Part shown: one piece after another, positions 38,699 to 49,074 of the stretch
How the letters are laid out: each line of letters begins with the position of its first letter
How positions within the stretch are numbered: the stretch's first letter is position 1
Origin: Leptodactylus fallax
Taxonomy: Eukaryota > Chordata > Amphibia > Anura > Leptodactylidae
Reading direction: 5' to 3'
DNA length: 64,000 bases
NCBI GenBank assembly: GCA_947044405.1
Contig: CAMRHE010000167.1
Span: 1-64,000, forward strand
The notes under the pieces: generated by a model
What the model was told of the DNA's origin: nothing
The model's database searches: none
Seen by the model: the letters and a program-made list of their open reading frames with translations, nothing else
Translations under genes and position numbers: made by a program

Positions 38699-40802
38699 GT
38701 TTGTTCTTTGTTGCCTCACCAGGTTTATTCTTTGGTCTCTCACAAGGTTTATTCTTTGATTTATCATTTGGTTTATCCTTTGATTCATCACCTGATGTAT
38801 CATATTCACCAGGTTTTTCACCAGTTTCACAACATGGTCCGTCCTGCATATATACAAACAATATCTAGTATTAAACTCCCATCATGGATACCTCACTATA
38901 TACAAAGAAGTTGTAGTCAGATTGCAGGGCTGAGTTTGTCATTTGGCACAACTTACTGTGACACTACAATGTCTGACTACTATCACTACTGCTGTATAAA
39001 GCACTAAGTAGAGAAGTTCCCGCTACACCCATCCCAGGATAGGAGGGAGAGCTGGACAACTCTAGGGCCACCACTTCTCTTGTTAGTTACAAGTGTTGAA
39101 AGGAAGAACAATTGAAAATTTTACACCTTTAGGACTAATTCACACAGATATTTTTGGTCTGTGTGCTGTTCATGTGTACAATGGACAGCACACAGACCAA
39201 TAGTATTGCATGCTGCAGTGCACACCACTGTTTTGTAGCATGCACTATTTTGGTCCGTACAGCAGATGACTTGAACTTGGAGACCTTTGGAGAGAATTGT
39301 CCCAACAGTTTCCTGGTCCATCTACTCTGCAGAAACACAGATCCCACACATATGTACAGTGTGAAAAACCATCCACTTGTGATAACAAAAGCAGCTGTGA
39401 GCAACAGAGACATTTCAAGCTTTCTGCCACCAGAGGCTTAAACTAAAATGGAGCCCCCTCCCACTGAAAACCCCCCCAATAATCATATACATGTACACAC
39501 ACAAGTCTGGGAGGGTTCACGTTATGCTGCAGTATAAGTTTCATATTTCTACCATTTCTTGCTAAAGAAAATGGTAAAACCAAACTGGACAAGATGGCAG
39601 ACAGTAGAGTGACTCCCATCTCAAAAATCACAACCTGGGCAGGTCTAATTTTAAGTACTGCAGATCAATGAGAATTACTGATGAGCAATTCGGCTCATAA
39701 CAAGACAGTGTCATTCCAAATTTCCCCAAAACTTTGGATTCATTCAAAGCTGAGATTTTAAGGGTTCAGACAATAGAATATAATAATGGGAGGCCAAAGG
39801 ATGTGCAGAAAAATAATACACAGCCCATACTGAACTTCTCTTACCTCTCCGAGGCTGTGGCACAGCGTTTTCTTTACCCGTGTCTTCCAACCTCTTCCAG
39901 ACTCCTGGTGATGTGAGGAGCCATAGGGGACCTGTGTCTGGACCATGGTGTTCCCCCTGGGCCTCTGACATTACCAGGAGGCCAGAAAAAACTGGGCAAT
40001 GCTGAGGTAGAAGAGCAGAAAGGTGAAGGAAGGCAAGTATGGGCTGTTTATTACTTTTCTGCAACTTCCCAGGGCCTCTAATTATTACACTCCGAGGACT
40101 GAAGACACCCCAGAGTATAATAATGGTGCTTCTGGTTTTAACCCAAAAGTTGCAGGTGAACCTCACAAATCTTCACAAGACGAGGTGTACCCTTCACTCA
40201 TGAGAACTGATCTGACATTTCTGTTTCAGTCCATCACTATTCTTTTAGGTTTACCACCTGTATACAAAAAATGTATATGCAGCGTGACCCCAAGCAAAGA
40301 TAGTAATAATTAACCCCTTAAGGACATGGCCTTTTGTTGCCTGAAGGACGCAGCCCCATTTTTCAAATCTGACAAGTCACTTTATGTAGTAAGAACTTTA
40401 CTTACCCAAGTGATTTTGAGACTATTTCGTGATGTCACATTGCACCCCCATAAGATATTGTACAGCTCCCACTGAATACTATTCTAGTACAGTAAGTCAA
40501 CTCTGTCTTAATGTGCAATAATAGGATAATAATAGTAAAAGTTTTCACACTTACATCTTCAGGGGTTATGGTGTCATTGTAACCCCCAAGGATGGTGGGG
40601 GCTTCACGATCAATGGGTTTTCCATGAGCAGCAACTGCAAAAATAGAAAATAATGTACTGAAAATAAGATGTCCTGACATCATATTTAGTCCAATTGTTG
40701 TAATTCTGGAGTTTGGGAAAGAAGGGGCTTCCAATGATAATGTGTACACTTACCAAAGAAACTGGAAAGGACCACAAAGAGGAGAAGAGCGGCCGCCTTC
40801 AT
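38694..40802 (-). CDS. Secreted-protein gene 2: tandem paralogue with basic K/N/P-rich tail
   Basis: Coding exons are 40802-40754, 40634-40555 and 38843-38694, with the same intron phases (1, 0) and near-identical splice sites as gene 1 (TTTG/GTAAG; TTTGCAG/TTGC; GAAGAT/GTAAGT; ATATGCAG/GAC). The product of 92 residues starts MKAAALLLFVVLSSFFVAAH, almost the signal peptide of gene 1. Exon 2 is KPIDREAPTILGGYNDTITP-like and unlike gene 1. Exon 3 encodes DGPCCETGEKPGEYDTSGDE followed by repeated K-(D/N)-K-P units (SKDKPNDKSKNKPCERPKNK) with 3 cysteines. The last two bases of the CTG codon and the TAA stop come from a gypsy LTR end, so the natural C-terminus is probably lost. Intron 2 is 1.7 kb and holds repeats. 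Whether it is still expressed is unknown. Confidence 0.65.
38845..39065. repeat. Duplicated noncoding block (intron 2 of gene 2)
   Basis: Counterpart of 33333-33550. Similarity starts at the splice-acceptor side of exon 3 and does not continue into exon 3 itself. Confidence 0.9.
39066..40140. repeat. Intron 2 of gene 2: inverted repeats and a weak copy of the hairpin module
   Basis: 39175-39245 holds an inverted pair (GTGTGCTGTTCATGTGTACA / TGTACAATGGACAGCACAC). From 39775 to 40140 are pieces of the recurring module: AATATAATAATGGGAGGCC, TCTTACCTCTCCGAGG, GACCATGGTG and ATTACACTCCGAGGACTGAAG with CCCCAGAGTATAATAATGG. No coding frame is credible. Confidence 0.5.
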
Positions 40803-40829
40803 GGTGGGAATGACTGGGGTGAGGTCTTT

Positions 40830-40895
40830 ACCTGAATAATCTCAGCTCAGGTGTAGATACCTGTACCAGATGATGCCGCACTATATATAATGCCA
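40830..40895 (-). promoter_or_regulatory. TATA promoter of gene 2
   Basis: TATATATA at about 40882-40889 stands about 80 bases before the ATG at 40802, the same distance as in gene 1. The UTR and the 60 bases around it are over 90% identical to gene 1; beyond about 40905 similarity weakens. Confidence 0.6.
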
Positions 40896-41700
40896 GGAAT
40901 CAGCGTAAAGTGTGTGACTTCATCTGGATTTGTTTGTCACCTGGCAAGGGATAAATGTCAATCCTTGAGACCTTAAAGTCATTTTCTGCATCTTAAACTC
41001 AGTCTCTTGCAACAATAATGTAACAGCTTCACTGAACATCTCCTGCTTGGGGTAAACTGTAATGTACTTTGCTGAAACTCCAAGCAGAACTGTGAGGGGA
41101 TAAGCAAAGACCCGAGGGAGGTGCAGACAATATAAAAGACACTGAAACTTTCCTCACCTCTCCTGGGCATTCAGTCTGTATTCATCAGCTCTTCCATCCT
41201 CATACAGCATCTTCTCTGACATCATAAGTCAACGCTGAGGGCTGTGATTGGACCTTAGCAGTCACTTGGGATGCTCTGATATCATGTGTTTGGGTCACAT
41301 TAGGGACCCCTCTGGCATGTGACGTAGAATAACATGTCAGAAGAGGCTGCAAGAGCCAGCAGGTGAAGACCAGACGAGAGGGGAAAAAAATGGATGTAAA
41401 GGTGATAAAGCTGAGTATGAGTTTTTTATTTTGTCTGCACCTCCCCTGGGCCTTCGCTTTTTCTACTCTGGGGTCTAAAGTGACCCCATAATTTAATAAA
41501 AGCTCTTTTGTTTGGGTCTGAAACAAGACTGGTGGGCAAACCTGTTTGCAAAAAGGAATCTTGCAAGATTCATCCATCTCTATTTATCATACACTCCCGA
41601 TTGTGTCTTCAAAAACTGCATCTGAAAAACACTAAGCTGTTGAAGATGGTCCCAAGACGCCCCCAGATATCTAAAATTTTAACAATGATTTGACCCTTAT
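40896..41700. repeat. Upstream region of gene 2 with module remnants; no further gene seen
   Basis: 41150-41500 contains CTCACCTCTCCTGGGCATTC, CTGAGGGCTGTGATTGGACC, TTAGCAGTCACTTGGGATG and CTACTCTGGGGTCTAAAGTG followed by ACCCCATAAT, the same order of pieces as in the module at 12691-13010. The 125-codon minus-strand frame in it is not a recognised protein. Confidence 0.5.
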
Positions 41701-41888
41701 TAGATACAGTGATAGATGCAAACATGTTTACATAACTATAGTAAGAGAACCAAACTTACTGCATAAGAATAGTAACAGAACCAATCTTAAGACATAGATA
41801 GAGTACAAAGAACTAAACTTACTACAAAGGTATGGTAGAAGAACCAAGCTTACTAGGTATGTACTGTGTAAAGACAAAACCTACTACT

Positions 41889-42336
41889 AGAGATGAGCAA
41901 ATTGAAGCTGCAGAAGTGGAATTTGATCTGAATTTCAGGAAATATTCGATTCGCTTCGTATCCGAATTTCCTCATGCTTCATGATAACGATTCGCATTTA
42001 GTTCAAAATGGCTGCTGTACATATTAGGACATGGGGCAAGGAACTCTGGGAACACGGGATCACCAACAATGCCATGCGTGCAGCCAATCAGCAGCCAGCC
42101 TTGTGATGTCACATCCCTTTAACCCCTTCGCGAGCACCCATGGCATGTTTGACCGCTGCATCCAAGGTGTTAAATCCCCCAATCAGTTATGGAGCAGGGT
42201 GTTAGCTGTAACTAAGGGGTTCCGCAATTTTGCGGTTTTTGTTACACAATTCGTTGCAATTTAATTCGGATCAAATGGAATCATATCGCAAAATTCGGCG
42301 AAGTTGGCGAATCGAATTTTTGAATACTTCGCTCAT
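41889..42336. mobile_element. MITE with AGAGATGAGC ends
   Basis: The start AGAGATGAGCAAATTGAAGC and the end TTGAATACTTCGCTCATCCCT are inverted repeats; ATTCGGATCAAAT near 42265 pairs with ATTTGATCTGAAT near 41925. An internal piece (TTAACCCCTTCGCGAGC to CATCCAAGGTGTTAA) is related to 62780-63010. It sits inside the 31-bp minisatellite. Confidence 0.75.
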
Positions 42337-42383
42337 CCCTACTTACTACATATAGTAGGTATTGTAGAAGAACCAAGTTTACT

Positions 42384-42430
<47 letters not shown>

Positions 42431-42688
42431 ATGGGCCAAACTTACTACGTAGGTATGGTAACAGAACCAAGCTTACATAATATATACAAATATATACAAA
42501 AAAACATAATTACTATATAGGTATGGTAATAGAAACAAGCTTACTAGATAGATACAGTACAAAAACCAAGCTTGCTAGCTTACTGCATAGATACCGTATC
42601 AAAACCAAGCTTATTACAAGGATACCGCACCAGAACCAAGCTTATTAAATAGCTATAGTACGAGAACCAAGCTTATTACATAGATATA

Positions 42689-44257
42689 CAACTGTGTTCC
42701 AAATTATTATGCAAAAAGTGTTTAGGAGTGATAAGGTAAGAATTTTTTTTGTTTGTCAGTTAAACTCATTGATAGTGATGTGTGTCAGGGCTCTTTATAT
42801 CACTGAAAGCAATTGCAGACACCTGTGCTAATTAGTTTGGCAGTTGTGTCCAATTAAAGACACGACTACTTAAGAAGGCTGTGCCACATTATTAAGCAGC
42901 CTACATTTTCAGCCAAAATGGGAAAGAAAAAGGATGTGTCGGCTGCTGAGAAGCAACAAATTGTGGAGTGTTTAGGTCAAGGCATGACTGCAATCAACAT
43001 TGCCAAGACACTTCATCGTGATCATCGCACAATCAAGAAGTATGTAGCTGATTCACAGCACACACGTGTGCGTGCTGATAAGGGAAAATTGAGGACTCTT
43101 TCCAACAGGCAATTACGTCAGGTTAAAAGAGCATCTTCAAAAATGCCTTGTCATAGCAGCAGACAAGTTTTTGAAGCTGCTGGTGCCTCCAACGTCCCCC
43201 GAACAACAAGATGCAGGGTCCTTCAGAGGTTTGCAGCTGTGCGTAAGCCATCCTGCCGACCTCCTCTATCCACTGCACACAAGCAGAAACGGCTCCAGTG
43301 GGCCAAACAATACATGAAGACTGACTTCAAAACTGTTTTGTTCACCGATGAGTGCCGTGCAACGCTCGATGGTCCAGATGGATGGAGTGGAGGATGGCTT
43401 GTTGATGAACAACCCATGCAAACACGGCTATGGCGCCAACAAGGAGGAGGTGGAGTAATGTTTTGGGCTGGAATCATGCGGAGAGAGATTGTCGGCCCCT
43501 TTAGGATCCCTGAAGGGGTAAAGATGAACTCCATAATGTATGTGGAGTTTCTCAAACAGCATTTCCTGCCATGGTTCAAGAAGAAGAACCATGCATTCCG
43601 CAGAAAGATCATTTTCATGCATGATAATGCACCGTCTCATGCTGCAAATAACACATCTGCATCTCTGGCTGCTATGGGCATAAAAGGGGACAAACTTATG
43701 TGTGGACCCCATGCTCCCCTGACCTCAACCCCATTGAGAACCTCTGGAGCATCATCAAAAGGAGTGTCTATGATGGCGGGAGGCAGTTCACATCTAAGCA
43801 ACAGCTCTGGGAGGGTATTCTGTCCTCATGCAAAACAATTGAAGCAGAAACCATCCAAAAACTGACAAATTCAATGGACGAGAGAGTTCAGAAGCTTCTT
43901 TCGAACAAGGGGTCCTATGTGCAAATGTAACATCACCTCGAATAAAGTTTTAGCTTGAAAACTGTTTGATTTCAGTTTGTAATAACCTGCTAATGCTTAG
44001 AATTTCACAATAACCATTTTTTTGTTCTTAATAAAAATGAAAAGGTTGCAAATTCTGCTGTGCATAAAAATTTAAAACATGCATTTTGAGTGTTTATTTT
44101 TTTCTTAAATATACTGTTATCATAGGCAGTTTGTTCAAAAACCTTTCAATTATACTCAAATAGTTGATGACTGGAAAATTACAATGACTGCAATTCATAT
44201 AGGTAATTTTGGAAAATATGAGAAAATATCATTTGCATAATAATTTGGAACACAGTG
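42689..44257 (+). mobile_element. Tc1/mariner-superfamily transposon with D-E spacing above 34 (1569 bp)
   Basis: Ends CAACTGTGTTCCAAATTATT and complement of CACTGTGTTCCAAATTATTA are flanked by TA (42687-42688, 44258-44259). Joining the flanks restores the minisatellite unit TAGATATAGTACG exactly, so this is a clean insertion. Inverted terminal repeats are short (about 25 bp), unlike the Tc1 families elsewhere in the window. Confidence 0.95.
42918..43930 (+). pseudogene. Transposase of the 42689-44257 element, one frameshift
   Basis: It starts MGKKKDVSAAEKQQIVECLG with a helix-turn-helix (GMTAINIAKTLHRDHRTIKK), then a second DNA-binding unit, and a DDE domain: VLFTDECRATLDGPDGW, FMHDNAPSHAANN and [12 protein letters not shown]. 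The frame breaks near 43700 and resumes to TAA/TGA at 43930 (LLSNKGSYVQM). Depending on how the break is resolved there are 36 or 37 residues between the second D and E, not the 34 of Tc1. That suits the DD36E or DD37E groups described in vertebrates. Confidence 0.85.
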
Positions 44258-44600
44258 TAGTACGAAAACCAAGCTTATTACATAGATATAGTACGAGAAC
44301 CAAGCTTATTACATATAGTACAAGAACCAAGCTTATTACATAGATATAATACGAGAACCAAGCTTATTACATAGATACCGTACCAGAACAAAGCTTATTA
44401 CATAGATATAGTATGAGAACCAAGCTTATTACATAAATATAGTATGAGAACCAAGCTTATTACATAGATACCGTACCAGAACCAAGCTTATTACATAGAT
44501 ACCGTACCAGAACCAAGCTTATTACATAGATATAGTACGAGAACCAAGATTATTACATAGATATAGTATGAGAACCAGGTTTATTACAGATACAGTTCCA

Positions 44601-46589
44601 GAGTAAAACATAATAACCTTTGACAGATATGGAATTTTGTCTACATCCTGAACTAGAGGAGGAAGATGAAGAAGTATAATTGGAGGATGTAGTGGACGAC
44701 CCTTATTGTGTTGATTATATTTATGATGATAATGAAAATTATAGTGGCCAAGACCGAAAATGGCAATGTGGGTAAGATAGCCAAGCAACTGGGTCATTGG
44801 TATGTTGACAAGTATACAGTTGTGATCAAGTAAAGGGATGACTATTGGATAGCCATGCTTTTTTCTGTTTCCAAATTACAAGGTAATGCTCTATAGCCAG
44901 ATCATAAGAACTTTGGCTGAGCAGGCACCTGCCAAGTACATGTATTACCAGGAGCCCTCTGTCTCTTCCAGTGCTACCTCTACAACAAATAGCAGAAGCA
45001 GCGGACAATAAAGGTTATGTAATGTGATGCGGGGACCTGTGGTGTTGATCTTGGTGGTAGTGGTTTTCCCCTTGTGCATACGCTGTAGTGATGTCTCCTG
45101 CCTGATGGTGGTTGAGTGCCATTTGTGCAGTCAGGAGACAATGGTGCTTTTAAATAACTTATGGATCTTTACTGTAGTTAAGTGAGGCACATCAATCTTA
45201 CAAACAGTTTGCCAAACTCTTTCAGTAAAGGCCTCTGGACTGGAGAGGGAAGGGTAGAGATAATCCACCAAGGGTCAACAATCAACAGGTCTATGCTCTG
45301 GCTTTTAGATTCTTGGCTATGGTGTGTTTTTCTTCCAAACTACCTACGATGGCTTCACTGCGGGGTATAATTCTAATCAGGGGTGTTAGTCCTAGCCAAA
45401 ATCTCATAAAGACCTAGTCCTGTGAAAATTCTCCTCAAAGTCTTACCGTGCACACATCAGAATTGAGCAGACCTTGTGCAAAGTTCATCTACTGTCTCAC
45501 TGACAGATTAACTCACACTAATGTCCAGCTCTCTAACTCTACCCAGGAGTGAGAGGAACCTAATTAGCCTTTCCCTGTCCCTTCTAAACGTACTAAAATT
45601 GAGGGGAGGTCTTCTCGCGGGTGTCCAGTGGCTAAGTGACCACAGAGGCCCAATCAAAGGTTTCAGTTGTCTCCTAAGACCAGTGATCTCATTCAGGAGG
45701 CCAGAAGAGGACCAAAAGACAGGGACCCACACCAGATGCTGCAATAGAGCCCAGGAGAGGTGAGTAAGACTGCTTGTTATGATTAGGCACCTTCTCTAGG
45801 TCTCCACGTATTATACACTAAGGTCTAGCAGTGGTTTGTGGGTGGGAGACCCCCAAAATTTTTCGATAATTTGTAATGAACCAGGATCATTACAAATCAA
45901 TTTGTTATCCCAGAGTGGCCTAGATGTGACTGTTATCTCTTCAACCCCTATAACTACACCCCTGATGCTCACTCCTGAAGAATTCCAGTTTGGCCAGTGA
46001 ACAGCATGGATCTTGGACAACATCTAACATGTTGACATTCAGTACAGCAGATGGAGGATCTTACTCACCTGCAGAGCACACCTTTTCTACATAATTCCTA
46101 CATTTTCCATCCTTTGCGACTTTGAAAAAGACGAGTATCCAGGCAAAACGTCAAGTCATTGAGTCGCAGCCCCCATTACTGTTATACATTGTTTCACTGT
46201 AGACATCACATAAGTGCCTGGATCACTTATTAATGAATTTTACACCAGCAACTAAAAGGAGTGTGCAGTAATATTTCTTTACTGATTTTAATCTGTCTCT
46301 TTATAACTGGAAGACAAATAGAAGAACACAGCTGCAGGAAAAATCAAATTCTCTGCGGCATTTCTAAAGACCATCCCTTCATTCTCAAACTGGTCCTTAT
46401 TTACTTGGTCTTTATTCCCTTTTGCCTTATACCCCTCTCCATCTATACATTTCAGTCATTTCTATTCCAATAGCTTTGAGATGTGCGAACCTATTAAGAT
46501 TTGTTTTGTGGGATCCAGGAATGCATGGCTGATTCAAATACATTTGTTATGAATCACAGTTTAAATTGTCTTAAACATATTGTATGTCA
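44601..46589. other. No gene seen; scattered repeat remnants
   Basis: No frame longer than about 80 codons looks coding. 45720-45860 contains GGAGAGGTGAGTAAGACTG and TGGTTTGTGGGTGG, pieces also found near modules at 48640. 46110-46160 has GACGAGTATCCAGGCAAAAC, a repeat-end style motif. The rest is unassigned. Confidence 0.4.
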
Positions 46590-47740
46590 CTGTGAAGACT
46601 CCTGAGATTCTATATCTATAAAACATAGTGTAGATCACTGTCAGGGCTCCTAAGAACCTATCTATAAAACATAGTGAATAATACTGTCAGGACTCCAAGG
46701 ACTCTATAATAATAGTAATAAACTTTATTTATATAGCACCAGCATATTCCGTAGCACTTTACAAATCAGAGGACACATGAACAGACAATATGAGACATTA
46801 CGATGTGACAAAGAAATAAACATATCAAACAATAGGAGTGAGGGCCCTGCTTGCAAGAGCTTACATTCTATGAAGAGATAGTGAGATACAAGAGGTCAGA
46901 GGGCTTGTTTGCTACCATGGTCCAGCCATCTTTTAATAGAAACTGAAGCTGTATAAACCCGTCACCAGCCAGTATCTGTGAATATACAGATACTAAGAGC
47001 AAGGAGTGCAGTGTGACTTCTAGATGGAGGGGCCAGGATTTGAGGAATAGAGGAGGAAGAATAAAAGGTGTTATTGTTCTCCACCTCCACACACTACACT
47101 GTGATCAGGTCACGTGATAAGCCTGACCATACAGATGTGATTTTAGGGCAGTTTTGAAGCTGCTGTAGTTGGGGATTAATCAGATTGTCTGGGGTAAAGC
47201 ATTCCAGAGCACCGGTGCAGCTCGAGAAAAGTCTTGGAGACAGGGGTGGGAGTTCGGGTAACACAGGATGCAAGTCTAAGGTCATTGACAAAACGGAGAG
47301 GACGGTTAGGGCGGTAGACAGTGATGAGAGATTATATATAGGGAGGCGCAGCACCATGGATGGATTTGTGGGTGAGTGTGATAATTTTTTATTGTATTGC
47401 ATATTGTAATCTGTCTATAAAACATAGCATAGAACACTGTCAGGGCTCCTAGGAATCTATCTATAAAATATAGTGTATGACACTGTCAGGGTTCCAGGAC
47501 TCTATATCAATAGATCAGTAGATGACCCTCCTACTGGTTCATAGATGGTCCTTAGGGCTCCTAGAAACCTATCTATAAAACATAGTGTAGAATACTCTTA
47601 GGGCTCCTAGGAACCTATTTATAAAACATAGTGTAGAATACTGTCAGGGCTCCTAGGAACCTATCTATAAAACATAGTGTAGAATACTGTCAGGGCTCCT
47701 AGAAACCTATCTATAAAACATTGTGCATCCCATTGTCAGG
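46590..47740. repeat. TATAAAACATAGTGTAGAATACTGTCAGG minisatellite interrupted by a dispersed repeat
   Basis: Units are AGAATACTGTCAGGGCTCCT then AGGAACCTATCTATAAAACA and TAGTGT (about 46 bp). Three occur before 46690 and about seven after 47405. Between them (46700-47403) is a dispersed repeat. One or two units also lie at 14815-14890. Confidence 0.85.
46700..47403. mobile_element. Dispersed repeat (TTTATATAGCACCAGCATATTCC class)
   Basis: It opens AATAAACTTTATTTATATAG then CACCAGCATATTCCGTAGCA, a start shared by a very common amphibian interspersed repeat, and continues with AAGCATTCCAGAGCACCGGT and GCAGCACCATGGATGGATTTGTG. I do not know its class; it may be non-LTR derived. No transposase or reverse transcriptase is visible. 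Confidence 0.5.
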
Positions 47741-47814
47741 ACTAATGCTAGTTTAATTATACACTGAGCTGTCACTTGTTTGATCTTTTTCAAATTAATA
47801 ACACTCCTAAAATT

Positions 47815-48600
47815 ATCTAGCAGACCAACTCTGATACCTCATTGCCCGGCGCAGAGGCACACCTAGCACAGTACTACTCTATGGCCGATATTGGAATGTC
47901 CAAACCTCTACAGAGGTACATTGTTGCTTATTCATAAACTAGCAGGACAGGTCTGGCAGAAGGCGAAAAGGGCAGCGTCTTATACTAATGTGCCCACTGA
48001 GACCTCATTATGGGATAACCCCCAGTTGCCTGAACTTCTTACTCTCCCCGACGCTAGGAATTGGGAAAAGTTTGGGATTTTGTCACTGGGAGACGTCTAT
48101 GAACAGGACACCTTTAAATCTTTTGAATCCCTGAACAATATGTTCAATATCCCTCAAATGCAATTTTTTAGGTTTTTTCAGATTAGGCACATCATGTGCC
48201 CCCAATTCTCACAGCCAAAGCTACGCATTTCAACCCACCCCCTCATTGGTATACTTAGATCCTAAAGTCTCGAGGTCTGATTTTGGGCTTGTACTCCCAC
48301 CTCATACAAGTTAAGGTGTCTCATATGGATGTACCTGCCTTGGAGAACTGGCTCACCCTTATTCCTGCAATTACTGATGAGACCTTTTTAGAACTTAGGA
48401 ATCAGCGCAATATGTTTCGCCATCTGCCAACAACAAGCTGATACAGAATTATATCATACATCCAAGCTATTTAACCACTGTTCTTTTACATAAAATGGAA
48501 TGCTTAAAACACCCCAGGTGCATATGATGCTCTGGTACATACTCTGATGTGGGACTGCCCCATAATAAGAGATTTTTGGAGGGAGATTTTTTATTTTCTT
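47815..48600 (+). pseudogene. L1-Tx1-like LINE, ORF2 C-terminus
   Basis: The 124-codon frame at 47891-48265 reads SLWDNPQLPELLTLPDARNW, GILSLGDVYEQDTFKSF and FFRFFQIRHIMCPQF, followed after several shifts by a YDALVHTLMWDCPIIRDFWR block. These are the post-reverse-transcriptase domain and the cysteine region near the C-terminus of L1-Tx1 ORF2. The copy is broken. Confidence 0.75.
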
Positions 48601-49020
48601 ACACTTCCTCTGGCCTTTCACCTATTATTCTATGGGGTGTAAAGAGATTATAATAATGGTTTGTGGGTGGCAAGCTCAAAATAATTCAGGATAATCTGAA
48701 ACCTATTTTGGGGGGAAAATTCAAAACAAATGCATCTCCTTATGATCCGGTTACCTATTCCTAGTGTAGGTGCCAGGAATTTACAGAAATGCAAACCCAA
48801 GTAAAAAAAGATAGCAAAGGCAAAATTATACCTCTAAATTATACTCAAAACACCATAAAGGCAGCTCATGAAAGATTCCAAGGAAGAAGCAAAAGCTCAG
48901 TCTGCTGAAACATCTTATAAGAGCAAAAAGCAAAACCAGTTTTTGCAGACAGAAAACAAAAGCCAAAATACATAGAAGAGCCGAGACCGAGAGCAGCAGC
49001 TGAAGAGACAGATTTATAAG
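48601..49020. other. No gene seen; module remnant at 48615-48680
   Basis: 48615-48660 keeps CCTATTATTCTATGGGGTGT with AGATTATAATAATGG, a degraded copy of the hairpin module. The remainder is A-rich and unassigned. Confidence 0.4.
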
Positions 49021-49074
49021 TTATATCAGAGTCACTGAGAACATCCTGGTATAACCTGGGTATATACTGTATAT

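Larger units (their letters stand above)
41701..44600. repeat. 31-bp-unit minisatellite (ACCAAGCTTATTACATAGATA), interrupted twice
   Basis: Units read AGAACCAAGCTTATTACATAG then ATATAGTACG, with HindIII-like AAGCTT in almost every unit. The array occupies 41701-41880, 42340-42688 and 44258-44600, split by a MITE (41889-42336) and a transposon (42689-44257). A TA dinucleotide run is at 42388-42425. Confidence 0.9.

Noticed and set aside
38708..39007. Plus-strand frame with repeated QVYSLVSHKVYSL
   Set aside because: Antisense of gene 2 exon 3; the minus strand has the acceptor, phase match and paralogous flanks.
46868..47402. Short minus-strand frames with PPLFLKSWPLHLE or similar
   Set aside because: Within a dispersed noncoding repeat; no family match.
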